Shown: positions 1-11,001 of the stretch, one piece after another
Position numbering within the stretch: the stretch's first letter is position 1
Layout of the letters: every line of letters begins with the position of its first letter
Source of the DNA: Purshia tridentata
Taxonomy: Eukaryota > Streptophyta > Magnoliopsida > Rosales > Rosaceae
Assembly: GCA_003254885.1 (NCBI GenBank)
Contig: QANT01000404.1
Coordinates: 31,354 to 95,353 of the forward strand
Length of the DNA: 64,000 nucleotides
Direction of reading: 5' to 3'
Made by a program: the position numbers and the translations under genes
The notes under the pieces: model-generated
The model's input: the letters and a program-made list of their open reading frames with translations, nothing else
What the model was told of the DNA's origin: nothing
Database searches by the model: none

Positions 1-222
1 GGCCCCACAAAAGCTTCAGTTCCTCTCATGGAAATCATTCCACTTGTAACTTTAGCTTCTTTGCTGACTGAAATTGTTGCGCGGATTGAAGGCATGGTTA
101 ATGCAGTTGAAGAGCTGGGGAAGTTGGCTTCATACAAGTTTGTCAAGGATGGGAAGACGAATCAGAATCAGCCTATGACAAAAGTTGTACCAGATCAACA
201 CAAGGAAGAGGATAAGAATTAG
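1..222 (+). CDS. C-terminal exon of an aluminium-activated malate transporter (ALMT)-like anion channel, partial
   Basis: The frame is open from the first base of the window to a TAG, so the gene starts upstream and only about 73 C-terminal residues are seen. A stretch reading LVTLASLLTEIVARIEGMV followed by an EELGKLASYKF-type segment resembles the conserved cytosolic C-terminal helix of plant ALMT proteins, which form malate and other anion channels in the vacuolar or plasma membrane. The last 20 or so residues are hydrophilic and Lys/Gln/Asp-rich. The channel's membrane helices are not in the window, so the family call rests on this short helix and the subfamily cannot be told. Confidence 0.6.
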   Translation, partial: GPTKASVPLMEIIPLVTLASLLTEIVARIEGMVNAVEELGKLASYKFVKDGKTNQNQPMTKVVPDQHKEEDKN

Positions 223-1178
223 AACCCTTTTAAGGAAGGGTCTGAGAGTTGTATCACATTCTTGGCAGATTGTCATGCACAGTACAAAATGCAGATTGGA
301 AGTGGTGCTCTAAAATCATAGCTCTAACAACTTGGACCACAATTGATATCTCCCAATTTTACAGTATGATGTGCTTGGATCTGAGGCTCTGATTGCATAT
401 GGCTACTTGACTTATTTTGGCAATGTCCCAAGTGCATATGTAAATAGCATAATATTTCTATATTTACAACACATTGTGTCCCCTGTTCTTGCCCAGAGTT
501 TGCTATTTGATCATAGAAGAAAAATCTCTTGGGTACTAATTGTTGTGAAGGACAGTTACTTCAATAAAGATAATATTCTTGTGTAAGTGCTTTTAGCAGT
601 TAATTTTAGTATTAATAAGATCAAACTCATGTATTTGGTGTTTGTAGATGAATTCTTCCTGGGCCAATGACATAAGAAAGTAGGAGGACATCTTTTTTGT
701 ATCATGTCTTGCAAGTTGCATTAGAGAAAAATTCAAAAAAGTAGGTCAATCAAAACAGAAATTGATATTACCGAAATTTTACTATTTTGTTTGATAGAAA
801 TATGTAAAAACTTTTGTTTAAGTTATAGAAGTACTTTTCAGTGTTTTCTAGAGAAACACTCTAATGAAGCACTTCCTAGTACAGTTGTAAGCATTTTGAA
901 GTGCTTCTAACACAAACGCTACCCTCAGAAGTGTTGTTGAGCAAAAAGTGATTCGTATAGAAGCATTCCCAAAGAGGCTTGGTTCTGGTGGGCCTTGTTC
1001 CCAATTTCTTTACCAGGCTTTAACATCAAGCCCAATATTCAACGTGGGCTTACTAACTCGGATTCATTTGGGCCTCATATATAAACAAACAATTGAAGAA
1101 GGAACTTTCTTGACGTTCCCCTTCACTTCGTCACGGCAGTCGCTGCCTTAAACCCTTCGAAGCTGAACAGCTTTGTTC
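223..1178. other. Intergenic: ALMT 3' end and ZNHIT2 promoter
   Basis: AT-rich DNA with no convincing gene; the short open frames at 371-586 and 948-1151 have no recognisable protein features. The last 200 bases look like a promoter for the next gene (see the regulatory entry). Confidence 0.6.
989..1085 (+). promoter_or_regulatory. Site II (TGGGCC) elements and TATA-like box upstream of ZNHIT2
   Basis: TGGGCC occurs at 989-994 and 1069-1074, and TATATAAA at 1078-1085, about 95 bases before the ATG. Site II elements, bound by TCP factors, are common in promoters of plant ribosome-biogenesis and other growth genes, which fits a snoRNP/spliceosome assembly factor. Function is inferred from motif and position only. 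Confidence 0.45.
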
Positions 1179-3453
1179 ATGGCGGAGTCCATTATTACCT
1201 CTGAAAAACCCTCTACTTCGTCCCCTTTGGAACCGCCTTCCCGTATCGTCTGCCAAGTGTATGCTCTTGTCCAACCCCACCCCTTTTTAATTTTCAAAGT
1301 TCGTTAATTTTGTGTGAATTTCGCCGATTTTTAATTTATATAAATCTTTTGTGTTCTTCTCAATGCAGTTGCCAGAAGCAATTTTCACAATATACATGCC
1401 CTCGATGCAACTCTCGGTACTGTTCCCTGCAGTGCTACAAGGTATGCTAATAATTGTTCTAGTAATTTATTGGGATTGATTGCAATTTGTATAATATTTT
1501 TGTTTTTGGTTAATTTGATATGTTTTGTATTTTTTTGAAAAGTCCCATAGTATTCGATGCACCGAATCGTTTATGCGAGAAAATGTGGTGGGGGAGCTTG
1601 GACAATTGGGTCCTGACGACCAAACTAAACAGAAGATGCTAGACATAGTGAAACGGTTTCATTATGAAGAAGAAACTGATGGCATGATGGATGAGGATGG
1701 TATGTTGTAATAATAATAATTATTATTATTTTAATTTGGTGCTCTTATTTTGCTATAAAATTTATGGGGTTGCAAGTTCAATGACCCTTTTGGTGCATGC
1801 TTGGAAATTTTGCATGTTATTCATTGTAAGGTCTGAAATGAGATTAGGATAGTTGCTGCTTAGGAACAGAGAAGTTTCCTGTTGAGGGTTTCCTACTGAT
1901 TTGGTTTCAGAATTAGGACTAGACTATAGTTATGAACACATGTTTATTGGGATTGAGGGTGGAGTGAAGAATATCTGCTTTGATGGAGGCAATGCTCACT
2001 GATTGTAGAGTAGTTGACGACATGCGCAAGTTTAATTAAACATTGGATCTTTTTAGTATTTGAGTACAAATGAAGCAGGTTCGGTGCAATTTTGAATGGG
2101 GTCTTATTGATGGCGCGGTTAAGGCTGCAATAAATAAAATTGCTATTTAGTTTACTTGAGGTTAAGAGTGAGAGTTTCTGTTTACTTTCTGTGGATTATT
2201 GACTTACCTAATTAATATTCATGTCAATTTATGGTCCTTAAATGCTTTTTCAGCAAATTTGCTTAACGATTCATGATCACTGATCAAAGTCTTCTCTTAT
2301 CTTTTTGGCAGATTCTACTCTTTCTGAGGAGACTATTCAAAAAGTACTGTCTGGTACATTCCTGTTATCCTTTCATTAATGTGTTTAGTTTCTAGTTCTC
2401 AAGTTATTTCCCATCTTTCATTCATACTGATTTTAAATTTTAATAGACAGATCCTAGCACCCCTTAGTTTATAGTTGGAAGTTTTAATCGTATGTCTTCT
2501 GGATTATGTGATCTCTGAGTTCCTTGTTATTTTCAAAATCTGACATGGGTTTATTGTCATTAATCTTTGCAGGAGGTCAAGTTAGTTTTGATGATCTATC
2601 TGTAGAAGAGAAGAAGCTATTCCAAAGAGCTGTTGCATCCGGGGAATTGAGTAAGCTGATTAAGCCTTGGGATCCATGGTGGTTGAAGCCTTCTGCCAGA
2701 ACAATATCATTCAGCAAGGAAGGAACCCAACTTATCCAACCGCTTTCCATAGGGGAAGAATCCATATCACCAGAAGATGATTTAGAAAGCGACCAACCAA
2801 GTGAGATTCCCCTCGGGCCAGACACCCCACTGCCTCCAGTCAGCAAGCTCAGTTCCACAAAGCCATCACCATCCTTAGCTGTTCATCTGGTTGACATTAT
2901 ATATAGCTACTGTTTCACACTCCGTCTTTACAATGGAGAGTGGCAATCAGATGCCATAGGATCAGCCATGGTGGTGCTTTCTGTGTCCTCTGTATTGGGT
3001 CAAGGTGGACAACCAGAGACTATCCTTGAAGCTCTGTCCTATTGCTTGGAGCAGACGTGCTCTCCAGCTTTCAAACAGATGGGTGGCCTGAAATTTGGGC
3101 TTGGTCTAATAGATGATGTTATAAGCCTATTAACGTTAGGAAGTCCCGCTTTATTGAGCATGCTTTGCGATCTGCAGAGGCTGGTTCAGGCTGGGGAGAG
3201 GGAGCTGAAATCAGAGAAACAGAAGAAGTCGAGAAGAGTTGAAATTAGGAGTAAGCTCAAGCAGGCTGAGAGGAAAATTTATTTCATAATGTGTTGGGTG
3301 AATGAGCAACCTGGGGAAGCTTGGTGTTCCTTAGCAGCCATTGTAAGCGCAGAGAAAACTTCAGCTTTCAACTATGAAGCTGTTTCAAGGCCTGAGAAAG
3401 CGGACAATAAAGGAGAACCTAGGGGCAAGGCTTTGATCCAGGAGATTAAATGA
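1179..3453 (+). CDS. ZNHIT2: HIT-type zinc-finger protein, ZNHIT2-like
   Basis: Five exons (1179-1258, 1369-1441, 1543-1699, 2312-2353, 2573-3453) join to 410 codons plus stop. The N-terminus carries a HIT zinc finger: CQVCQKQ, then CPRCN, YCSLQCY and an SHSIRC tail, giving the paired Cys/His ligands of the zf-HIT fold. After it come an acidic linker and a long helical domain containing the WDPWW motif typical of the ZNHIT2 branch. In animals and yeast ZNHIT2-like proteins work with the R2TP/RUVBL chaperone in assembling snoRNPs and the U5 snRNP; the same role here is inferred. The start is the first ATG and gives MAES. An Arabidopsis relative is, from memory, At4g28820 or At5g63830. Confidence 0.87.
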
Positions 3454-4234
3454 GTAACCATTTTCTTTTTTAAAAAAATTCATGGGCATGAGAGAAGCAG
3501 AGAGTATGTATTATAAACGGTTGTATGATTAGGACTTGTAAATGTGTTGTGTACTTTTGTCCATATAGAATTTAGCAATCAGATCTTTTCTTCACCACTT
3601 GTTATTCATTATGTAATGCTTCACATTTTTCACTGGGATTCTTGACATTAACAAGACCATTAAGATTTTGTGACCTGATAGAAATTCTTTCATTTTGAGT
3701 GAGTAATTCCTCCAATGGGTTGTCGGGTTTGGATTCCATATGGATACCAGATTACCAAATCCACGGAATGTGGTCCGACTTTAGAAGTCACTAACAGCAT
3801 CACAGGTGTGGATAGCTTACACTATGTTTTTTTTTTTTGGCCAAATAGCTTTCACTATGTTAGTTGAGTGAAAACAACGTCGTTTATTGGTTTTAGTTAC
3901 ATCGACAGTTATAGTGTCGGTTTCTCAGCCCGCCGAATGATATAACTATATTATATTAATCATTCCGAATTCCCAGACAATGGCAACTCCGTTATTCATC
4001 TAACAATCAGGGGCCATTTTTTCCACCCCAAAACTATATGACTCGCAGTGTCTCTCTCTACCAGTCCATTGATTACCATAAACCTCATTGTCTCAGTCAT
4101 TTCATTTCAGAGAACATTCGAAGAACGTAGTCGTCTTCTCTCGGCTCAACTCGGTTCGACTCGGTCTCTCTTTCCCGATTCGAACAAGAAGCCCAAGTTT
4201 CCAACCCATCTCTGCAACCATCTTCCGTGCAGAT
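3454..4234. other. Intergenic: ZNHIT2 3' UTR and PUX10 promoter/leader
   Basis: No gene seen. The frame of the next gene is open upstream to about 4088 but contains no earlier ATG, so this stretch is read as 5' leader. A short direct repeat around an ACTATGTT motif flanks a T-run near 3820-3860. Confidence 0.6.
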
Positions 4235-7200
4235 ATGGTTGATGTAGCCGACAAATTAGCGTATTTCCAAGCGATCACGGGCCTAGACGACCCCGATTTG
4301 TGTGTAGAGATCCTCAACGTCCATGGCTGGGACCTCGAGCTCGCGATCTCCTCGTTCACCACCACAACCACTCATCCTTCGCCTGAGAGTGCCGACGGCG
4401 GCACCACTTCCACTGTCACCGACGCCGGCGGTGGCGGCCAAAACTCTGTATCTCAACGGCATGAACTGTCGCAGCAATCTGGACCGACTTCAAACGCTGT
4501 CGTCGCACCTGGTTTGGCTTGGAAGATCATTACTCTGCCGATTTCGGTCATTTCCGGTAGTCTAGGGTTGATTTCCGGCGCAATTGGGCTCGGTCTGTGG
4601 GCCGCGGGGGGCGTCCTCTCGTACTCGCTCGGAATGATTGGGCTGGGCCACGGCCGGGACGGCGGAGGCGAGCCGTCGGCCCGGTTAGTATCGGTGTCGG
4701 CGGTGGCGTCGGAGGCGATGGAGTTCGTGGCCAGTTTCGAGAGGGATTACGGGACGAGGAGGCCGAATTTCGTTAGCGAAGGGTTTATGGACGCGTTGCA
4801 GAGGTCGAGGAACTCGTTCAAGCTGTTATTCGTGTACTTGCACTCGCCGGAACATCTTGATACGCCGTCGTTTTGCCAGAGGACTCTCTGCTCGGAGACC
4901 TTGGCGGCGTTTATCAATGAGAATTTCGTATCGTGGGGAGGTAGTATTCGGGCCAGTGAAGGCTTCAAGATGAGTAACAGTTTGAAGGCCTCGCGGTTTC
5001 CCTTCTGTGCTGTTGTTATGGCCGCCACTAACCAGAGGATTGTGCTGCTTCAGCAGGTATATTATTCTTTTCTTCCTTCTATTCGTATTCGAGCTATTGG
5101 TCTCTAAGATTATCGGTGTTGATAACTCTGCAGGTTTTAATAGTTGAATAGATGAATAATATTGTTACTTGCAAGATAACTATGATACCCGAGTTGCAAC
5201 ATTATATGGATTCTTGAACAATGGGAAAGAATAAAAATAAAAAATGCCAAGAAAGTCGGGGCTTCATGAATTTGGCGATGGGGATAAAATTTGGAGGTTA
5301 TATATTGGGTACAGATGATATTATATAGTTGGTAATGGATGGGAAAATCTTGGAGGATGAAGTTAATCTTTATCAAGGTCATTCTATGGCTCAGCAAGAA
5401 GATAGAGGAATGGCATGTATGTCATTTTATCTTCTTAGTTCTTATTAAGCTTTCTGAAGTTAGAAAATGAATATTCCTTGGGAGAGATAAAGTGCCAATT
5501 TGAGTGGCTATCTCACCTATCAGCATGACTTATAAAAAGAAAACATTTTAACTAGCTTCTTTCTGTTTTCTGTAAAGTCAAGCGACCAGTCAGTATTTAG
5601 TGATTGTTGTGGGTTAACGGGAAAACATACAGATTGGTTTAGTGAATTAAGTATTGATTTAATTGGCTTTTCTCATTTCAGATTGCTACAAACTTCCCTT
5701 GTCCATGCATGCCTTAACATTTGGCTGTGAGTAATGTTAGTAGAACCATGACACTTTGGACGGTTGATTGGTGTTTGTGGTATATTTTGGAATCATAGAT
5801 AGACATCAACCTACTGTTGTAGATTAGTTTTCTAATTCTATCCTTTTTCTCCTCTCTTTATTTAAATTTATATTTCCCATTCTTCTTTGATTTTTTCTTG
5901 TCCGCCCCCTGGGGTTTCTGCTGCTGTTTTTTAAACTCAAGTGTTTAATGTTTTTTCAATAACATTGAAAGCATGCGTTTTAGGCCTAAAGTTGAATGTA
6001 GGATAGATTTGATTTGAAGGATTAGAGGCCCAACAGAAAGTCTAATGCATAACTATTTGAGAAAAAATATTCTGCAGTTGTCTTTTAGGAATGTTATCAA
6101 GTTGATTTTGATGATGCATCAATATGGTCTTTGCATGGGACTTTGTGTTAGTTCAACTGACACTTTCTTGGAAATTGCTGTTGTGGGAATTTTAGTTTTG
6201 TATTTTATTGCTCGTGTTCTGTAGGATTATGATAAGACTAAGCTTTAGACAACCGCTTTTTCGTTGTGTAGGAAAAAGGTTTGAATTATGTCTAAAAGTT
6301 TGTCAAAATTCTTTTGGAAAGGAGCTAGGTGTATATTCATTTCTCTTTTGGACTCCAGGTGGATTTCAAATTTGTACGGGAGCTATTTGAATTGAACTTA
6401 ATCTGTTGATGAGTAAAAATATGCATGTTTGTAGCTTGTTTTGAGTATTTTGTTTTATATGTTATCTTTAAGATTGCTTGTTTACTTCTTAAAATGGTGC
6501 CTCTTCAAATTGATGTTCTGTGAGTGAGTAATATTTCATTTTGGATCATATGATAAAGTTTTGACATTATTATTATTTTTTTTATGGTCCCATTTCCCCA
6601 TTTCCTTTCAGCTTGATGATAACTAGCAGATGAATGATGACATCTTTTTGTTCTTGTTCATTTTGTACTTATTGATATATCATTTTTGTAATTTCAAGGT
6701 TGAGGGGCCAAAATCTCCTGAAGAAATGCTGTCATTGCTGAACAGAGTACTTGAAGAAAGTGCTCCTGTTCTTGTTACAGCAAGAATTGATGCAGAAGAA
6801 AGAAGAAACAACATTCGTTTAAGAGAGGAGCAAGATGCTGCTTTTAGAGCAGCACTTGAAGCTGATCAAGTATGCTAATAGTTTAACTAGGTTTCTTGTT
6901 TATATTTTACTGTTATGTGACAGACTCCATGCCTTTTCACCTTACCAACAAAGGCTTAGGTTTTAGAAAGCTCTATGTTGTTGTTTCTTTAAAAATTACC
7001 TTGATGTTGTCATACTTTGCATCAGGCAAGGGAAAACCAGAGGAGAGAAGAGCAAGAACGTCTGGAAAGAGAAGCTGCTGAAGCTGAGAGGAAGTGTAAG
7101 GAGGAAGAAGAGGCTCGTGAAAGAGCAGCACGTGAAGCTGTAGAGAGAGAGGCTGCACTAGCTAGGATGCGGCAGGAGAAAGCCTTGTCGCTTGGTGCTG

Positions 7201-7806
7201 AACCCGAAAAAGGACCTAATGTTACACGAGTAATCCTTCTTGTGTTAGAACTTATATTTCCTCTTGATACTTTCTTGTTTATCTTGGATTTATAGATGTT
7301 TCATATAACTAATTTCATATAATTACATGTACTACTACTAATGCAGCATGTTCACTTTGCATCCATCAGTATTATCAATTTTTTATTTTTTATTTTTTAT
7401 TTTCCAAGGCCTTGGCAACTGCAAAGGCATCATTTTCCAAAATTCTAGGAATATGCACTTAGTTTACTGGGTTGCATGTTCCATTTCATCCTTGTTCCTT
7501 TTCATCCTTGTTCCTTCTTGCATTTGAAAGTTCTTTAACCTAATGCATGTTTGTGAATTTTATTGGACAAATTAGGTTTTGGTGAGGTTCCCTACCGGAG
7601 AACGCAAGGAAAGGAGGTTCCACAGTACCTCAACAATTCAAGCTCTCTATGATTATGTAGACTCTCTGGGTTGTTTAGACGTCTTGGATTACAGTCTCGT
7701 CTCTAACTTCCCTCGGGTGGTATACAGTGCAGACAAACTGTCATTATCCTTGACAGAAGCTGGGTTGCATCCTCAGGCCAGCCTTTTTGTGGAGCTGAAT
7801 TCTTGA
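4235..7806 (+). CDS. PUX10: UBX-domain protein PUX10 (UBA-UAS-UBX), CDC48 adaptor on lipid droplets
   Basis: Four exons (4235-5056, 6699-6869, 7026-7229, 7576-7806) give 475 residues, close to Arabidopsis PUX10. In order: a UBA-like ubiquitin-binding domain (about 1-45, with GWDLELAISSF), a Ser/Gly/Thr-rich linker, a long uncharged hydrophobic stretch (about 93-137) of the hairpin type that inserts in lipid droplets, a thioredoxin-like UAS domain (about 160-300), a highly charged Glu/Arg coiled coil encoded by exons 2 and 3, and a C-terminal UBX domain opening VLVRFPTGERKERRF. Family members recruit the AAA ATPase CDC48 to lipid droplets to extract ubiquitylated oleosins. Intron 1 is unusually long (1.64 kb). 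Start chosen as the first in-frame ATG, giving MVDVADKL. Confidence 0.92.
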
Positions 7807-8519
7807 GAACTTTAATGCGAAGTTAGTGTTATCGAAATTAGTAGAGAGATGAGAGACCTGCAAGTGCAAGTAGGGAACTTTGTTTTTCTTCTCTATATAG
7901 TGTATCCATTTTATTAGAACGATATGATGAGGTAAAGGTAGATACAATTTGTTTCTAATGTGGATGTGTAGGTTGTGCCTTCATTGAAAATTCTTTCAAA
8001 CAATTGGCCCTATAATGGAAGCTGGGATTGAAATAATGAGACTATCGACTTGAAAAGTTTTATAAGTATGCCATTCGTTGATGTGTGACAAATGGTTTTG
8101 AGTGTATTTAGATGGAAGTGATTACTCAGGAATAAAAGATGGGTGAATCTCCTCTATACTAGGCTACAAGCATTTCCTTGTTTCTTTGGTCTAGGGTTTG
8201 GTCTTATTTTGGGGATTTTATGTTTCTGTTGGTTTTTGTTTGTTTCATTTGTTGTTTGTTCTCTGTAATTGCCATGTGGCTTTCGCGTTTTGATGTAATG
8301 AAGTTATTACCGGGCCAAATAAAAAAATAAAAATTGGTGAATCTATAATGAAGGAGCCGTGGTACGACCGTCTCACCCAAATGTTTTAACCTTGCCTCAT
8401 CCCCGAGCAAGATAACGCGCCAACATAGCAACGACTAACACGTCGTATATCATCCAAGTTAGGAGTCAATTATGACACCCATTAACAATAGCTTAAACAA
8501 TAAAGACAAAAAAACAAAA
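7807..8519. other. PUX10 3' UTR and intergenic DNA
   Basis: AT-rich with no gene. The segment 8440-8490 is repeated, diverged, at 9654-9708. A run of seven A at 8508-8514 is the Pol III terminator of the adjoining minus-strand tRNA gene. Confidence 0.6.
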
Positions 8520-8593
8520 TGGCGTCGCACGGACTCGAACCGCAGACCTTCAGTGTGTTAGACTGACGTGATAACCAACTACACCACGACACC
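8520..8593 (-). tRNA. tRNA-Val (AAC anticodon)
   Basis: The minus strand folds as a complete 74-base cloverleaf: acceptor GGTGTCG pairs with CGACGCC (one G-T pair), discriminator A, D arm with AGTTGGTTA loop, a perfect five-pair anticodon stem TCAGT/ACTGA around loop CTAACAC (anticodon AAC, valine), five-base variable loop, and T arm with loop TTCGAGT. A TTTTTTT run six bases downstream is a Pol III terminator. The T stem has two G-T pairs, so the copy is somewhat diverged from the plant consensus I remember, but acceptor changes are paired, which suggests it is functional. No intron. Confidence 0.93.
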
Positions 8594-10400
8594 ATTTTGA
8601 TCTCAAAAGTGGCTGTCCTATACTTATCTATAGAGTTACACACTGTTTATTTTGAATTTTTAATTGAAGATCGGCAAGTAGCAATTATTTGGTGAAGTTG
8701 CTTGTAGTTTGCTTCAAGGTCGACTCTAAACAGTTGTGATAAAGTTCACTCAATAGGGCTCAATGGTAAAGCCCCCACCCTTTGAGAGGAGTATAATTCA
8801 TGTGATTCTCCTTTCGAAAATTCATGCGACGATTGTTTACAACTTCTTCTTTTTCTTTTTATATTAACTACGTTTAGCTTAAAAAAAAAACAATAACAAA
8901 AAGACTGCTAGTAAGAAAATAATAATGTTTTTAAAAAAGAAAAAGAAAAACGTAATTTTATACTTATCGCTCATTAAATTCCATATAAAAAATTAGTGTG
9001 ACTCGGAAATTTTTTAGTTTTTTTTTTTGGCCTCTAATTTCTAATTTTTAGTTGAGTATAGAGAAATATAATTCATGTGATTCTCCTTTCGAAAATTCAT
9101 GTGACGATTGTTTACAACTTCTTTTTTTTCTTCTTATATCAACTACGTTTAGCTTAAAAAAAAATAATAACAAAAAGACTGCTAGTAAAAAAACAATAAT
9201 GTTTTTGAAAAAGAAAAAGAAAAACTTAATTTTATACTTATCGCTCATTAAATTCCATATAAAAAAGTAGTGTGACCTGCTGGTACCTCTTAAGTGTGAC
9301 CCAAGCATTGTCTTACTTTTTATACTTATCGCCCATCAAACTCCATATAAAAAATGGTAGAGACTGTTATAATACTTAGTTCAAGTCATGCTATATAAAT
9401 AAATAACAATTGCAATATTAATCTCACCTATGATAACCTAAAGTTATCCAATGGTTGAGAAGTGAGGGGAATAAGCACCTAATCAATGTCATGAAACAGA
9501 AGCCAAATTAGTCCAAACTCTTTGCAAGTTGCAGACATCCTAGAAGCTTAGAACAGAAATGCATTTCAGTGTGAATACATTCCAGAAAGTCGTAAACATA
9601 CATCAACAACTTTCACTCCACAAAGAGTTTCAATCCAACTTAATGGTTGAAAGATAATACATCATATATCATCCAAATTAGGAATCAGTTATGACATCCA
9701 TTAAGCATAAGAACGGAATCACCTACAACTACAAGACATTTTTTACCATTAATTCTTAATCATCTATGAATACAGCTTGGTTTGTTAATAAATGTTTCCT
9801 GAACTAGGGTCAAACAAAACTCAAATTTTTTTATTTTGTTCAAATTCGACACTACGATTAGGATTAAACTATTTCAGTCCAAATATAAATTATATAACAA
9901 AAAACTTACCTTCAAAGTCTTAAATTTAAGATTTGATCCATGAAAGAGTTGAGTGGGTATATGGTGTTGATTCAGTGGTGGTGTGTGTTCGATGCTGGTG
10001 CAGTAGTAAAATAGGATGGATGTGATTGTGGACTGTGTGATGTTGGATTTTAATAAAGATAATTTTAGAAAACTTGTTGTATATATTAATAAATTGTAAT
10101 TTCTAATTTTTTTTTTGGCCTCTAATTTCTAATTTTTAGTTGAGTATAGAGAATGTGGTGGAACTTGGAAATAGAAATAAACAAGTTGAGTCTTAAATAA
10201 CAGCAGCCCAAAAGAAAAAATCAACGGAAAATAAAAAATGAACTAATAAAATAACCAAATTCGTTTACCAATTCCAGCCTTTGGGCTTTGAGGACCAACG
10301 TGCTTTAATTAATTAAAAACGCCAATACCTTCCAGTCTATAAGTCTATAACCAAAAANAAAAAAAAAAAAAAACCAAAATTAAATTCAATGTTCTAATCA
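8594..10400. repeat. Cluster of duplicated AT-rich segments
   Basis: About 210 bases at 8792-9002 recur nearly unchanged at 9067-9275 (shared ATTCATGTGATTCTCC start, poly-A tracts and TAGTGTGAC end), with a third partial copy of the end at 9317-9355. A 47-base segment at 9019-9065 (contains GGCCTCTAATTTC) recurs at 10107-10153, and 9654-9708 repeats the tRNA flank 8440-8490. There is no coding potential. The unit looks like a non-autonomous element or a locally duplicated spacer; no clean terminal repeats or target duplications were found. One unresolved base lies in an A-run at 10358. Confidence 0.7.
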
Positions 10401-10693
10401 TAGAAGGACTCAGAGACTCGTCTCTGAAAATCATATCCTAATCCGACTACAAACCAATGTTTTCGCAAACACTACTTGTACCCCCTCTCCTCTGTTTTCA
10501 CCTTCATTCATACCTCTCCTTCACTCCCAATCGCTAGGGTTCCACCTCCAATCCCTCTGTCGCCGCCGTCTCTGAAATTAGGGATTTTGGGTTGGGAATC
10601 GAATTCTTCTCAATTAGGTTTGGATTTGACGTTTTCGAGCTGTAAATCCCTTCAATTTTCGATTTTGGCCACCCAAAAGATGCAGATAGAGCC

Positions 10694-10909
10694 ATGGCTG
10701 AGTCTGCGTTAGGTTCGATTATGTGGAGCTCCGTCGCGAACCGGATTTCGGCTGGTATGGAATTCGGGTCGTCCAACATGTGGTTTATCGGCTGCCGGTT
10801 TCGCCTTCGATCGGCATTCGATTCGTACTCCGTGGCTTGCGAGGCATTCTCTGAACAGCGTCGTCTTCTTAACCTGGTTCCAGTTGGTGTTACAATCAAG
10901 CTCCTTTGA
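10694..10909 (+). other. Upstream open reading frame in the WNK leader
   Basis: A 71-codon frame starts at an ATG in strong context (GCCATGG) and ends 92 bases before the WNK start codon, in a different frame. If transcription starts upstream of it, this uORF would reduce translation of the kinase. Its peptide has no recognised domain, and no transcript start is known. Confidence 0.4.
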
Positions 10910-11001
10910 TACGGTCTGCGAGAAATCGTTTTCGTCTTTTCGCTCTCTGAAGAAAGCAAATAATTGTTTCTTTGGGGGGAATTTTCGTCGTCGTTTTGGG
11001 T

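Noticed and set aside
8757-8800. GGGCTCAATGGTAAAGCCCCCACC, looked like part of a second tRNA
   Set aside because: No anticodon or T arm follows, and no acceptor stem can be paired.
10534-10959. 141-codon minus-strand open frame opposite the WNK leader
   Set aside because: Arg/Ser-rich, no domain, no start or splice context; it is the mirror of the uORF-bearing leader.
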